DNA from: Pseudoscleropodium purum | Taxonomy: Eukaryota; Streptophyta; Bryopsida; Hypnales; Brachytheciaceae | Direction of reading: 5' to 3' | DNA length: 64,000 nucleotides | NCBI GenBank assembly: GCA_963969395.1 | Contig: OZ017800.1 | Coordinates: 18,384,479-18,448,478 of the forward strand | In this document: piece by piece, positions 34,230-46,388 of the stretch | Numbering within the stretch: position 1 is the stretch's first letter | How the letters are laid out: each line of letters starts with the position of its first letter | Translations under genes and position numbers: made by a program | The notes under the pieces: generated by a model | The model's input: only the letters and a program-made list of their open reading frames with translations | Told to the model about the DNA's origin: nothing | The model's database searches: none

Positions 34230-35560
34230 ACTTCGAACTTGAACATTGAATCTTTTAAACCGCCGTCGAACTACTACTCATTGACCTATCTTGTATTTAT
34301 TGGTTTTAAATAAATATAAGGTTTAAAGTGTATGATAAAATTCCATGGCTTCGGACGAGTAAAATGAAACGCCCAAACCACAAACTAAACCATTCAAAAA
34401 ATTAGCTCCTAAACTTTCAAACTCTTGATAACCAACGTTAAAAACCAAGCTTCACCGTCAAAACAAGCAAGTCTCGACCATGTGGGCCATTAACTGCACT
34501 TTGTCACTTAGTCTCAACCATGTGGGCCATTAATTGCACTTTGTCACTTAGTCTCAACCATGTGGGCAATTAACCCCACTTCATCATCCACGATACAAAA
34601 TTAGGCTAGCATTAATGTAACTCAAGTTGCTCGCAACAACAAACTTTACAAAGTCACAGACCACACACATACACAAGTCTTCAAAACTTTTTTCAACCTC
34701 CAATTTCCAAGCTAAATTTTGAATGAATGCTACTATTATTTCACAACTCCAAATTAGGTGAGTGATAGCTTTTTGAAAAGACAACATAAACTTCTGCTTC
34801 TCCAAATTTCAAGCAATTCTAAAACTTTGTTCAACTTCTATGGCCATCCAAAGTTTCGGCCTTGAAAAAAAAAGGGCAACAAACCCTCTTTTACTTCCAC
34901 ACTCACAACTCTCTCATACAAATTCCAAATAGAATGAGTAATATCTTTATAAAAAGCTAATACAATTTTCTAAACTTTCATTAAATGTCATTGCAAACTA
35001 AGACTCTATCCGTCTTTTATAATTGATTGAAGTCTCTGCCTTTTAATTTTAAAGGCAACAAACTTCCCTCCACTCAAACAAGCACAACTTTTGATTCACA
35101 ACTCCAAATGAAACAAGTAAGATCAATTTAGAAACTACACACCATGATATACAATTTTTACAATTTTTATTTTAAATTTCTTCAAACTCACAACACAATG
35201 GGCCTTCAAACATTCGGATCCTTCCTAAATTCACAATGAGAGAGAAAATAAATAGTGTTCACCTTTTTCTTCACTTTTTTCTCCACCTTATCTTCACTTT
35301 AACCACACAAACAAGTGGGGTCACCTCTTAATTCACTCTCAAAGCTACAACATCAATAATTGAATATTTATTTAACCCACAACTATCTCTTTATCTTTAT
35401 CTTTAAAAAAAATTCACTTCAAATTTACTTAAAAAGCAAACTATTTGAATATTTCTTTCATACTACTTCATAAATACAAAATTATTGTAGGAAATCACTT
35501 CAACTATAGAATGAAGAACTAAAAATCCAATATATATCTAATAGAGGTAAAAAAAACTAA
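34230..35560. other. AT-rich module repeats, no gene recognised
   Basis: Phrases like CACAACTCCAAAT followed by GAGTGATATCTTT-like words recur at about 34740, 34915 and 35095, suggesting diverged modules of about 180 bp. A clear 40-bp tandem triplication lies at 34471-34590 (separate entry). No coding similarity was seen. Confidence 0.4.
34471..34590 (+). repeat. 40-bp tandem repeat, three copies
   Basis: Units start at 34471, 34511 and 34551, each beginning GTCTC(A/G)ACCATGTGGGC. The first two are nearly identical and the third is diverged in its second half. Confidence 0.85.
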
Positions 35561-35576
35561 AGCTTCAATCGAAATA

Positions 35577-36229
35577 TCAGTCCATCTGCAAGAATTTGAG
35601 AATATGTTTGACGGTAACAGTCACATAATCACCACAATTCACCTTAGTTAAAAAATTGATTGGCCCTTTTAACCATCGTTGATGACCATGACTCCCTTCG
35701 ATAGGCCTCACCATGCAATAATATTGTTCACTGTTTAAACCTTCAAAACATTCTTCAAATATAACTTCACGACTACCGAATTCAATACATGCAACTTGCA
35801 ACAAAATCACCAATGTTCAAGCGTCACATTGAAAATGATCGTGCCATCATTTCTCCACGTGAGGTTGTTTTGGTGGTCGAGATGGCCCAGCTTCATCTTC
35901 TGATGACCTATGTAGCAATGAAAGACTTAGTAGCAACTGTCAGCTGATCTGGCAGTTGTGACTAATTTAGTAATTGTAATAAAGAAAATTCAAACTCACA
36001 CTTTGGTTGAGGTTTTTCATCTTGAGACTCAAAAAAAACTCTCTAGTTCGACATAGCATAATCTAAATAAAAAACAAAGAAGAAGAATATCAAATGAAAT
36101 GAAGCTTTCAAGTGAATTCTTTTCTATATAGTTGTTTATAATGATAGAGAGAAGGCGTCATTTTGAAGTCACCTTTAATGACGTCATTTTCTTTATAATG
36201 TTACAAACATTCAAACCTATTTATAAGAT
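35577..36229. other. CACTA interior, no gene recognised
   Basis: A minus-strand frame of 78 codons at 35577-35813 has no recognisable similarity. The remainder is AT-rich with no motif worth naming. Confidence 0.3.
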
Positions 36230-36264
36230 GTGAATATACATATTTTACATAATGTCTACATTTA

Positions 36265-38430
36265 CAACACGACAATGGCAAAAAACATTGTGGTTGGGAC
36301 AAGCAAGATGGAAGGCCCCCCCATACTTGAAGATGACATGAATCTATCCGGCAAAAAGGGGGGCTCAGTCAAGCCAATAGAAGCCATGTTTGGACAGGTT
36401 CATGTTTCTTCACTTGAGGAAGAAAGAGCCGACAAGCTACCAATCCTTGTTATGTCTGTAGAGAATGAAGAAGGCTACGACAGAGATGACGGAAAGCAGT
36501 TGTCAAGTTTGGTTGTTTGTGTAGGGATTAAAGAAGTTCAAGACAAAAGCGTCAACATCTAGATACTTAGTTTGGTTGTCAACATTTCAAACTCAGCTTT
36601 AGAGCAGACCAAAGTTGGTGAAGGAGAAGCAACTCTACTGACCACTCTGCCACCAGCAACTATCCAAGCTAATGTGCTTCCTGGAGCTAAAGTATCAGTA
36701 GCTGAAGAAGAAAAATGCAAGTGCCTAAGGACACAACAGTAGTGTACAACAATAGAAGCACTCCTTCAAAGAACTTGAGGAGTTGTCCAAAGTCTCCTCC
36801 AAAGATAAAGGCCTCAGTACATTCTCCGTAATGTGCATCAAGTGAGGTGAAGCTTGACAAGTCCATGTCCGACATTTTGATAGACAAGAAAAGGTGGAAG
36901 TCCTTCTGTGGCCCCAAAGTTGCTTATTTTGAATGTCTATAGAATACTGGTGGCCTATAGTTTGCTTCGAGATGCCAATCCAAACCATAGAATACGTCCT
37001 AGTGCTAGAACGAACAAGAAAAAGATCATTTTCCACCCTTGGTTGAAACCCTTTTTGGCTCATTGTTTTCGCCACTTCACAGTTGCATTCTAGGGTGGCA
37101 ATAGTTATTCCTACATTGCAAATATGGTGCCAACCATGCTAACCGGGTTGAAGGGTGTGCCAGCTCCAACTCCACTTTTTGCTTGGTGCGATAAATCTGG
37201 GAAAGTAGAGCAGATTAGCAATAGTGATGCCCATTTGTGGGTAAGAACTTGACCACAGTTTATGACATGTGGCCTGCCTTCAATAACCACAACACCTTCA
37301 TAGTAGACAGCAAGAGTGCTAGGGTAACATACAATCCTAATGTAAACATCCTCATGAATACACCGTTTTATGTTAAGTAGATCCGCAACATAGTCAATGA
37401 CAAAGAGTATTTGAAGTGCTATTTGTAGCCACTACTAGAAGCTTCATGAAAATGCTCCAATGTCAATGCCTTCAGAGCAAAATACCTACAGATTGTGAAC
37501 GAATCCATGGCAAAAATGATCCAGAAACGTAGAAGTAGAACCCCATATGAATTTCTAGACCTGGTAGAAGGTGAGGGGATATGCAAACTACATCATTGCG
37601 TTCAACTAGCATCCCCTTACTTTCACTTCATTATAGTATCTAACTATAGGGTATTTGTATACAAGGCAAGGCACAGAAGAGGGAGACTAGGAATAAAGAC
37701 AAGTCAAGGGCGAACAAGAAACATGATGGACCTTCAAAGAAGGTCTGAAACCTCAACCTTTTCCATTTCTTTTTGGTAACACTTAAGTCAATCGGTAGTC
37801 AACGTGTAGTCCCTTGAAAGTGAAGTTGTAGTCACCTGAGTGTAGAAATCAAATGCAAGTCACAAGTATGTCATGCACTAGTCATGAATTAGACAAAGCT
37901 TAGAAGTTATCTTTCAGAAAGTTCATACAAAATACGAAAAAGAAGGCAGGTTTTTTTCCCTCTTGAAAGCTCTTCTTCTAAGAGGTAAGCAAATTACAAG
38001 AGAGTGTGTTTCAGAGATTTAGATTCTTTGTATTGAAACCTTCTTTGTCTTTATGGAAAGATCCTATGTATTTGGTATGCGAAATTGCCTTGTGTAGTGG
38101 GTGTGGTTTATTAGAAGGTATTTTTTTGCTTATAAAGTGGCTAAAAAGTTCCATGCTGCAATTCAAGGTCGGAGATGAAGTAATCCTCATGAACCTCTTG
38201 CACGCACTGTCAGAAAGTGGCAACAGGAAACATCAACGGGCTTCCTAGTGAATCAATGTTCCACTTCAAGGAAATTCCAGATGCTTGGGTGAAGGTGGAC
38301 ATGCGCGACATTCTCCATGTTGGTATTGCTCTTATGTTCCCTTACAAAGAGACTGACATGGCTCTCATTAAGGACGCTAAAGGATCAACCGCTAAAAAAA
38401 AACGGCTATGTGGAACTCAAAGTACATAAA
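36265..38430 (+). pseudogene. Chain of + strand coding-like fragments, unknown
   Basis: Several + strand frames with many stops can be chained: 36265-36560 (MAKNIVVGTSKMEGPP, acidic), about 36577-36740 (TLLTTLPPATIQANVLPG), about 37240-37380 (YDMWPAFNNHNTFIVD), 37495-37780 (RTPYEFLDLVEGEGICKLH) and 38160-38430. The composition is less AT-rich than the flanks and looks like decayed protein-coding DNA. It is opposite in strand to the transposase, so it could be a second CACTA gene or a captured fragment. I do not recognise any domain. Confidence 0.25.
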
Positions 38431-38960
38431 ACTCTCCACTTGATGTAGAATTCATCTGATTGCCATGTACAACTGTGATTTTCGATGATTTGAAGTTTTA
38501 GAAGTTGTACCTCATGTTGCAATCACATACATAGAAAATATACAGGACTTTGCCCACCATAAATACAAGTTGTCGTTGCTTGCTTTCATCCTTTGCCATA
38601 GAGAAGTAGGACTTCAGTTCAAGTGCTTTGTTTCAGTTCCATGCTTGGATTTTTGAATGGAAAGTCTTGAGGCTGAAATGAAGTGAAAGTAATGTTTGTA
38701 GTGGTCTTTTGTTGTTTGTATATGATTAGAATATCCTTGTCTTCATCATTGCAAGCGGCCATGAATATTTAGGGCCACCTACACTTCAAGTACCCTAAAC
38801 CACACGAACGGGGTTCTACGTAGGGCTGTGGTATTCAGCAGGAGAAGTAGTCATATCGACCCCCCTGACTAACACTCCATTGTACTAGTGATAGCAGAAT
38901 TTTATCGCCATTGGCCAAATGACTAGCAAGTTCTATCAGTTCCGAGACCACGAAGTGCCA
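38431..38960. other. CACTA interior, no gene recognised
   Basis: The sequence has moderate composition, short frames only and no recognised motif. Confidence 0.3.
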
Positions 38961-38969
38961 CACATTCCA

Positions 38970-39511
38970 CGCCATGACTAAACAATGACACACAAATGAC
39001 TAAACAATGATACACAAATGACTAAGGAATGACAAGATTGTGACCATACACTATGATGTAAAAGAGATTTTGAATGGGTCCATGACTACAGAACAATGAC
39101 TTTACCATGACTGGACACATGGCTATCCACGTCAAATTTTATAGGGGTTCATGTGACTAAATCGTGACTACACAATGATTACTAACGTGGATGTCCAACT
39201 CAAATTTAAAAGGATTCGGCATGACCTCGGTGTAAGTGCTTCATGATTGCTGACATTGACATCCATGTGTCAACTCCACGGCCATTTCCTTCCACCAAAG
39301 TTTCTTTATCAACTCCCTTCCAAATGAAGTTCTCATCCATTTCCTCATCCAAACCATAAAAGATGGTGATTATAGAGCTAGAGTCATTCCAAACCGTGAC
39401 TTGTCCACAATGACTCTAGCCGATTTCAGTCACATTTAAGTCATTTATGTTTGGAATGACTTCAAAACAATCATTCTTTGCAATCGTTTACATAGCCATT
39501 TTTTTGTAGTG
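38970..39511. repeat. Right subterminal TGACT-motif cluster and terminus of the CACTA element
   Basis: TGACTAAACAATGA-like phrases recur several times between 38970 and 39050, and further TGACT words occur to 39480. The terminus read inward on the minus strand is CACTACAAAAAAATGG, resembling the left end after an indel. Confidence 0.5.
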
Positions 39512-41460
39512 ATTTGTGAGTTGGTCAAAGTATAAGCCCCCCCACACCCCACACCCCTAAAAAATATTGAATCCAAGATGGGGGAAAAACTTACATTGGT
39601 AGTGCATGAAGCAATTGGAGAAGGATGAAGACTTGCATCCTTCAGTGTTGTGAAGGCCCCAGTAGCCACTAGCATTCTTTTAAGGTAGACCAACCTAATT
39701 TCATTCACCACCCAATTCTATCACCCTATATTTTACCCCAATTTTGTCCATGAAAACATCCAAATTTGTTCATTTTTCTTAGCAAAACTAACGCTTATAA
39801 GGGGAACATGTCAATCCTTCATCAGTGAGTACTTAACCAAGATCTTTTTGAATTTAAAAACATCATTGCTTTTGAAGTGTTATAGATCTAAATTTCACTA
39901 AGGTATAAAAATCTCAATTGTAGAATCATGTAGTGCATGTGTTGTAGATGATGTGAATCAAATCTAGAGTCATATGGCCACATAGATTGCAAGATTATAA
40001 TGTTTTAGTGTAGAAAAAGGATGATGAAATTTTCCTAGCATCACATTTGAAGGTCAAATTCAATTTCTAAACTAAATTAAATAAAAAATTGTAAATGATA
40101 AAGTGATTGAAAACTAGCATACAATACATTCATGAAAGAAAATATGATTCAATTAACTCATTGTGTCTACAAAATGGCTTTGAAATGTCAAAAGAAAAGT
40201 TGCAAAAAAAACATCTAACGCTAAGCCTCCTACTAAAATGCTTTGCTCATAATTTCTTGGATGGATATGAAATTTTAACCACAAAATTTTACTAATATGC
40301 ACAAATTTTTCAAAAAAACTATTGGAAATGGACAATGTATAAAGAAGAAACAAGATGCCAAAGTTCACAGTACTGTAGAAATGTTGGAATTTTGAAATTT
40401 GAATTGCTCCCAAACCTCAAAACAACTTCAATTGACATGAAAATTTTAATACAATATATAGAATCTAAGGGAAACATAAGACAATAAATTTTATTGAAAA
40501 CAAATATTGGATGAAGGAGATATAAGCTTCCAAAGTTGCAGCCATCAAATTTAGTTTGGTGGACTCAAATTGAACTTATGAACTTCAATTGGCTTACAAA
40601 AAATCAGTAAATGTTGGATTGTTTTGAAAATTTTACCACACAAACTAGAAAAAATAACACAAAATTTCCAACAAGTTTTATTGAATTTGAACATTAGATG
40701 CAAAAGTTACAACACTTTGAATTGGACTTGAAACTATGTGAGGACACTTTTGGTCCCTTGGGGCGTTTAGGGGTTAAGTGCCATTAGATACATGGAAAGG
40801 CGGTTATGGGTTGTATACAGGATGTTTATGACTCCAATCTATAGTTGGGTTTGTAATTTCAAGGTAGACTACTTCATAAATTCACAAAAATTACAATTTT
40901 AATAGAAAAATTATTATTCCACTTGAATTTGATTTATGGAATAAGCCTGCACCTCTAAAAAAATATTTTTTTTTCTTTAATTTGGCCCCAAGATATTCAA
41001 ATTGCAAATCAAGGTGATAATCAACTTGTCTACTTTAGATAGTCATGAATCAAGCGTTCAAAGTTATTAATGCAAAGCATAAATATACCTAGAAGCAATG
41101 TCAATAACCTTAGGATTAGGGACATAGTAAGTGTGCAAAGTCATGGGAGGCAAAGGCCTCATAAGCCAAATGCAATTAGGTGGGGAAGAAGTAGACTTTA
41201 CTAGTAGGAAAAAATTCAAGCCTTAGGAGGTCTACTAGTTTTGCACCCCAATGAAATTATAGAGAAGAAAATTTACTTTTTATTTTTAAAATTTTGAAAT
41301 TTGTTGTGGCACTAATGGTACTATGTCAGCGCCATGTCAAATTTCAATATATATATTTTTAAGCATTTTAATTTTAATTTTTTAATTTTTATTCATTCCA
41401 TATTTGCACCATGGAGTGCCAAAAAATGAAAGCTTAGTGGCTCTTTGTAGGGTTTAGATT
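39512..41460. other. AT-rich noncoding DNA with a partial TTAACCCCTAAA-type element end
   Basis: The phrase TTTAGGGGTTAA ending at 40777 matches the terminus of the element family at 18870-19787. The 400 bp before it hold diverged modules about AAAGTTACAAC and GAATTTGAACATTAGATG. The left end of that copy was not found. No gene is recognisable. Confidence 0.4.
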
Positions 41461-41474
41461 TTTTGTAATGTTAG

Positions 41475-41855
41475 GATTAACCAACCCACTTCCAACCACT
41501 TAAGCAATTACATGTATCTGGAGCGTATGGTTCGTAAGTATAGAAATTTTTCCTTGTATAGAAATAGAGTTTGAAAGCATTTTAGAATTTAAAAAAATTC
41601 TCAAAACATAATTGCTATGAATTTTCTAGTTGAAAATTTGGTTCAATCTATACTAGTCATATTAGTCTTCCTATTTCCATCCAATAGTTGGAAACAAAAT
41701 TAACCAAGGTTTGGTTGTAATATCAAGAGATTTGTAGCCAATTACAATGCATTACAATTACACTATGAACTATGTCATAATTGATTACTACTCATCTCTA
41801 CCTACATAGAAAGAGAGCAATCTACACTATCAAATGGGGGGTATTAGAAATGGGT
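41475..41855. mobile_element. MITE of the ACCCATTTCC family, copy 1
   Basis: It opens with CCAACCCACTTCCAACCAC and TAAGCAATTAC and ends in the inverse of AGCTAACCCATTTCTAA near 41855. Internally it shares TCTTCCTATTT, AACTATGTCATAA and AAAGAGAGCAA-type phrases with 46389-47080 and 62022-62382. It is noncoding. Confidence 0.55.
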
Positions 41856-41900
41856 TAGCTTCTTCTAATCATAGGAGGACGTGGAAAGGCAAAAAATGTG

Positions 41901-42504
41901 TAAAAGCATCTCCACTAGGGCACACCACACTCCTCTTCCAAATGATTTGGCATGTCTAGGCTTCTTCACGAGTCCCACTACTCGAAGATTTGTAAATTTG
42001 TCAACGCAAGCTACAATAAAAATCAATCTCCGTACTTCAAGTTGTAATGTCTCAAGTATTTGATTTGAGCCAAGGTTTGCATTGAAACTTAATGGCTAGG
42101 CCCTAATATCAAGGGCAAAATATTGTTGGGACTATAGGACAAGCCTAGGGCATTGATTATGCGAGTCAAACGAAGCAATTTAGCCACACAAAGCCTTTAT
42201 AATTGTCGCACCTTTGGGACACTGAATTGCCATGCCTCCAACCCATTTCTAGTAGGGGGATGTGGAAACCACGCATGCCTTGTCTAACAAAAGATACATA
42301 GCATAATTGCTTTGGTGTCTTCCTTTTAGTGTACCCTACTAGAGATGCTCTAAGATTATAGGAGAGTGAATTGCCACACCTCCAACCCATTTCTTGTGTG
42401 GGGATGGAGAGATAGGAACCACACATGCCCTATATAATAAAAGGCATACAACAAAATTGTTTTGGTGTCTTCCTTTTAGCGTATCCTATTGGAGATGCTC
42501 TAAG
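41901..42504. mobile_element. MITE with AGCATCTCCACTAGGG-type inverted ends and a tandemly duplicated right part
   Basis: The left end (41903-41925) is inversely repeated at about 42327-42352 and again at about 42479-42504. The two right copies belong to a direct tandem duplication with period 144-150 bp. The termini resemble a widespread plant MITE type, but no target duplication was identified. Confidence 0.5.
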
Positions 42505-42508
42505 ATTA
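42222..42508 (+). repeat. Tandem duplication, two units of about 145-150 bp
   Basis: GAATTGCCAYRCCTCCAACC begins near 42223 and again near 42367. The units end with GAGATGCTCTAAGATTAT at 42342 and 42492. Confidence 0.75.
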
Positions 42509-42509
42509 T

Positions 42510-43164
42510 TGAACCCAACTATATACAAACTTCATGAAAGAACCCAATACAATACCAAAAGACAAACGGAGCTTTTACAACACAAAATTTCAGATTGAAC
42601 TCCAAGACACTTAAGTTATGTCTTAACTTACAATCCTCAACACTTTTCGTCTTATAGTGAGTCTGAACACCTATTATTATGCCTTATTTTTTAGATAAGG
42701 TAGAGGCATCTAATAATGGCATCCTTTTGGCTAGAAAGAAGTCATTCTAAAACACAAATCTAGGTGAATCATATATGACTTATCATGTCGATCAACAATT
42801 AATAAGTTTCAATTGGTATGTCTACATTCATGTTTTGAAATGACTCCCCTTCTTAGAAAGAGACGCCATCGGGTACAGGGACACTTTCAGGTGCCTGTAC
42901 CTTAGCCACTGCTACAGTGATGTCCATCAAATGAACTCCTTGTCTGGTCTCCTCTCCTCTGCAAGGGTGCTTGAACTCACGTGTCATGATTTCCAGTCCC
43001 CTCCATGATACCAATGCCAGAAACTTGCACACACAGATGCCTTGCGTGGGACATGAAATCAATGCATTGTTGTCCGTGTGTTTCAAAAACAAAATTTTAA
43101 AAATAAATACAAAATGAAGAAAATGGAAAAAAATATGAAAAAAATATGTAAACTGATTGTTCTG
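42510..43164. other. Spacer with no recognised feature
   Basis: Mixed composition with short frames only. A GC-richer piece at 42870-43060 has no recognisable similarity. Confidence 0.35.
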
Positions 43165-43455
43165 CATGCCACTGTCAGGACGTTAAATCATGCCCAGGAA
43201 ATGGGCCCAAGCAGGGTAATTTGGGGTTTTACTGGGGGTAAAAGTTTTTTGTTTTTTTTAATATTTAGAGCCCAGTCTAGCTTACGTTCTGGACATTCTA
43301 CAGCTGATTCGTGGTCTCTGATTGCAAATATGAATCCAGAATTTGCAAAAAATAAAAATTGTGAAAAATAAAAAATTCCTGTGTTTTCCTCTGGGGTAAA
43401 TTCAGCCTCCTGGGCCCATTTCCTGGGCATGGTTTAACGTCCTGCATGCCACTGT
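43165..43455. mobile_element. 269-bp Mutator-like MITE with 34-bp inverted ends and perfect 11-bp target duplication
   Basis: The element spans 43176-43444. The inverted ends 43176-43209 and 43411-43444 differ at one position of 34. The flanks 43165-43175 and 43445-43455 are identical (CATGCCACTGT). Long inverted ends and a 9-11 bp duplication fit the Mutator superfamily. The clean structure points to a fairly recent insertion. It is noncoding. Confidence 0.9.
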
Positions 43456-44455
43456 AACAGTTTCCAAATTGGCATGTACAATCGGTACCAGTGATGTCAT
43501 ATGTATACCAATAAGCCAAATGGACCAACAAGCTTGGGTGGAATGGGCTTTATTCCCCGTTTCTGAACCCATCCCAAAGTCAAAGCTGGGTATCATGTTA
43601 AAGCCAGGCAGGGCAGCACAGGAGGCAAGGTCTGACATTCATTCATTCAAAACGAATGGGTCCTCTTTCAATTCCAACCTTGCTACGGCTTATGATTACG
43701 TTCGGGGCTTCGCTTTTGGTGCAACAGTGTGAGAACTCAATGGGCAACTTCAGTTTGGCAGTGCCAGCCCAGTGTCCCCCAGTGAACACACTTTGCTGGC
43801 AAGGGTCTGATGTCTTGCAATGTGAATCCGGTCCAGAAGTACGTCTCAATTCATCCATACTACAGATATGTTTGCATTTGGTGGTGTTAGGGGGGTAGAT
43901 GTTTTGCAATGTGAATCTGGTCCAAAAGCAGGTCTAAATTTGTTCCTAAAATCATTAATAATAACACTCTTTTAACACCAAATGCAAACGTACCTTTCAG
44001 TTCAGTTATGGAAGGCTTTTTTTTCTTCTTCTCTTTTTTTTCTCTCTTTTTTTCTCTCTTTTTTTTCCCAAGGCCCAGCCAGGCTTCAACGAGGTCTGTC
44101 TGTCTGTCTTGCAAGCAAGCAATTGAGAGCTGGTACCTAATCATTTGCCAAGGGTCAGGGAGTCAGTCGGTCAGCCAGGGCTCACCAAGCCAGCCTTCCT
44201 TCAGTGGCTGTGGTAGGTGCAGATCTGCTGCTTGCACCTCAATAGTGTGGCCAATTGGCCACGGAATTAATCATCACCAGGGCCGCAGCTCGAGTGAACT
44301 CCCGGAACTAAAACGCAAAAACAACGTGTGCATGATTGAATTCAAGCGCGGCGGGTGAAGCACCTCGCTCGGCTCGCAGGGTTTGGTGGCACTTACCCTT
44401 GAAACTCAGTGTGCACGATCAAGGCATGAAACTTAGCACAGTGCAATTTGTGGAA
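43456..44455. other. GC-richer noncoding stretch with a short direct repeat and a pyrimidine tract
   Basis: CTTGCAATGTGAATC(C/T)GGTCC occurs near 43814 and again near 43903. GTTTGCATTTGGTG at about 43870 is inversely repeated near 43980. A (CTTT)-type pyrimidine tract spans about 44017-44068. Composition suggests old single-copy or gene-flanking DNA, but no protein similarity is readable. Confidence 0.4.
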
Positions 44456-44461
44456 CACCTG

Positions 44462-44870
44462 TATGGTAGAACCACCCATAGTCAACCACTTCAGCAATTC
44501 TACATATGTTCTAAAGCAATACAAGGCAATGTGTAAATTTTCTACCATGCCAAAAGATAGAAATCGCAGGGATTGCAATCTTTTTGGTATTTTCATGCTT
44601 TGAATTGAGATTATTATAAATTTTGGAAGCTGACAACTGCTCCAAATCCATATTTGATACGTAGGGTCTTCCAATTTCAATCATTCAAGAATTACTTTCT
44701 TACTTACTACTTTGGGATATGTGTCATGACTTGATTAGTCCTAAGTTTGAAAAAGAAAAAGAAAATCATTCTAACCTTTAGTTGAAATTTTATTCTAGCC
44801 TTGGGTGGACATAGTTGCACCTTGTAGGTTGGGTATGGTTCCTTGGTTGAGAATGGGTGGTTCTACCATA
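44462..44870. mobile_element. MITE of the ACCCATTTCC family, diverged copy 2
   Basis: TATGGTAGAACCACCCA at 44462-44478 is perfectly inverted at 44854-44870. The next bases (CAACCACTTCAGCAATTC) match the left part of the other family members. It is noncoding. Confidence 0.6.
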
Positions 44871-45369
44871 GTACCAATCCATGGTTCAACAGTTAGTAAG
44901 TGAAGCTACTTGATAATCTTATTAGGGAGTCTTAGACTAGTCACAAAGGAATTTTGAATTCCCTCTTTGAGCATCACTCTTAAATTTGGGATTTCCTAAA
45001 ACAATTCTTGGATATAGAACTATCCAGCAAACTTTGTTTGAGCTTAAATAAAGTAACTACACCTACTTTCAACCCCTCTTTAGAACCAACCCCTACAAAA
45101 TTTTGCCCGAAATACACTCCGACTATTAATTTTTTTTTAAATGTTGCATATACACCAACTCAGATTTTGACTTCATCTCAACACTATTTCTACAAAAACT
45201 AGAAGAATTAGTTAGCCCAAGGATGATAATGAAGGTGAGAGTATAGCACCCTCAAAAAATAAATCCTAAACTCATGGATAATTTAAGAAGATTTTTAAAA
45301 CATAACTCATGTGAAGATAAATGTGTCTCAACTAACCTCCTCTTTTTACTAATGCAAAGTATGTAAGTT
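44871..45369. other. Spacer with no recognised feature
   Basis: AT-rich sequence. A 64-codon frame at 45008-45202 is Thr/Pro-rich and has no recognisable similarity. Confidence 0.35.
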
Positions 45370-46289
45370 TTAACCCCTAAATTCCCATTGTCCCCTCAGG
45401 GGACAAATTAGATTTCGGGCAGGTTCCTATGACCTCAATTTTTGGTGAATTGTTTTGAAACTTTTCTGTAAGATAGAGAAACTGATTATTTAAGTGGGAA
45501 TATAATTTTTATTTCAATTGGTGCCCGGGAGCAAAAGTTATACCACAAAAAGCCTAAAACTAAACTCAACAAACAACACAAAAAAATCACAAAAAATCAA
45601 AATAAATTTTAATTTTTTGTCTACTAAAATGTTTCATTTTTGTCTACATGAGAAGCTTTGATTGTTCTATTTGGACTAATAATGAGAAAGTTAAAGACAA
45701 GCTTGTTTTTCGGGCAATTTCAACATCTTTTTGAAAAAATAACTTTTAGGATTCATTTCTGAATGCAATTTTCACAATTTTTGACAATTTTTTTTGGGAG
45801 AATGTTGTACTTGCTTGCTAAAACAATCTCACCATTGAGATTATTGTCTTTCAATCCCGTCTTGGAATTATTAACAATTTAGTTTTTTTTCCAATCTTGG
45901 ACCTACTTCTACTTAGCATTTTTTTAGAGAATGAAAATCAATTGTGTTTTTAAAAAAAAAATTATCTAGACTTTCAACTCAATTCTTCAATATAATTTTT
46001 TTTTAATTCAAAGTTTGTAGTGCAAAAAAATTCCACAATTTGCGGTCAAAGTCAATCTGAAATTGCAGGCCAATGTTCAAAAAAACTTTCTTTTTCAACT
46101 TTGAATGCTAATATCTTTCAATCTATACGGTCAAACTTCATTAAAATTTTACCACATGAGTTGAGACAAGTGAACTACAGTTAGATTCTAAAAATTTGAT
46201 TTTGTTTTGTTTTCTTGGGTGAACGTAGCAAAAATGGCAGTTTTGAGTGGTTTTTGACAGAAAAACAGCCTTAGGAATTTAGGGGTTGA
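45370..46289. mobile_element. 0.9-kb noncoding element with TTAACCCCTAAATTCC termini (copy 2)
   Basis: TTAACCCCTAAATTCC at 45370 is inverted as GGAATTTAGGGGTTGA ending at 46289. The length (920 bp) matches copy 1 at 18870-19787. The right parts align: GCTAATATCTT(T/G)CAATCTA is followed by GGCAGTTTTGAGTGGTTTTT against the equivalent in copy 1. The target duplication is unclear. Confidence 0.55.
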
Positions 46290-46388
46290 GTTTACTTGAA
46301 TATTTCTTTTTAATGTTATCAAATCTTTGAAGGTTTGTTTTAGTAGTAATATTTTTAGGCAATTTTAGCATGATCCCTTTGTTCCATA

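Larger units (their letters stand above)
19843..39511 (-). mobile_element. Candidate giant CACTA (En/Spm, CMC) transposon with nested insertions
   Basis: The left end reads CACTACAAGATGG from 19843. The right end, read on the minus strand from 39511, starts CACTACAAAAAAATGG. Both ends are followed by subterminal DNA dense in TGACT-type motifs (19870-20260 and 38970-39480), as CACTA elements often have. Between them a minus-strand TNP2-type transposase is recognisable from about 29.8 down to 21.7 kb. The span is 19.7 kb, or about 15.5 kb without the two recognised insertions. The 3-bp flanks (CTC and ATT) do not match, so either an end has mutated or the two ends come from different elements. 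The right third (30-39 kb) has only short frames. Confidence 0.6.

Noticed and set aside
19840..39514. 3-bp target duplication for the CACTA element
   Set aside because: The flanks are CTC and ATT and do not match, so no duplication is claimed.
43188..43430. 80-codon frame on the minus strand
   Set aside because: It is contained in the Mutator-like MITE and has no recognisable similarity.
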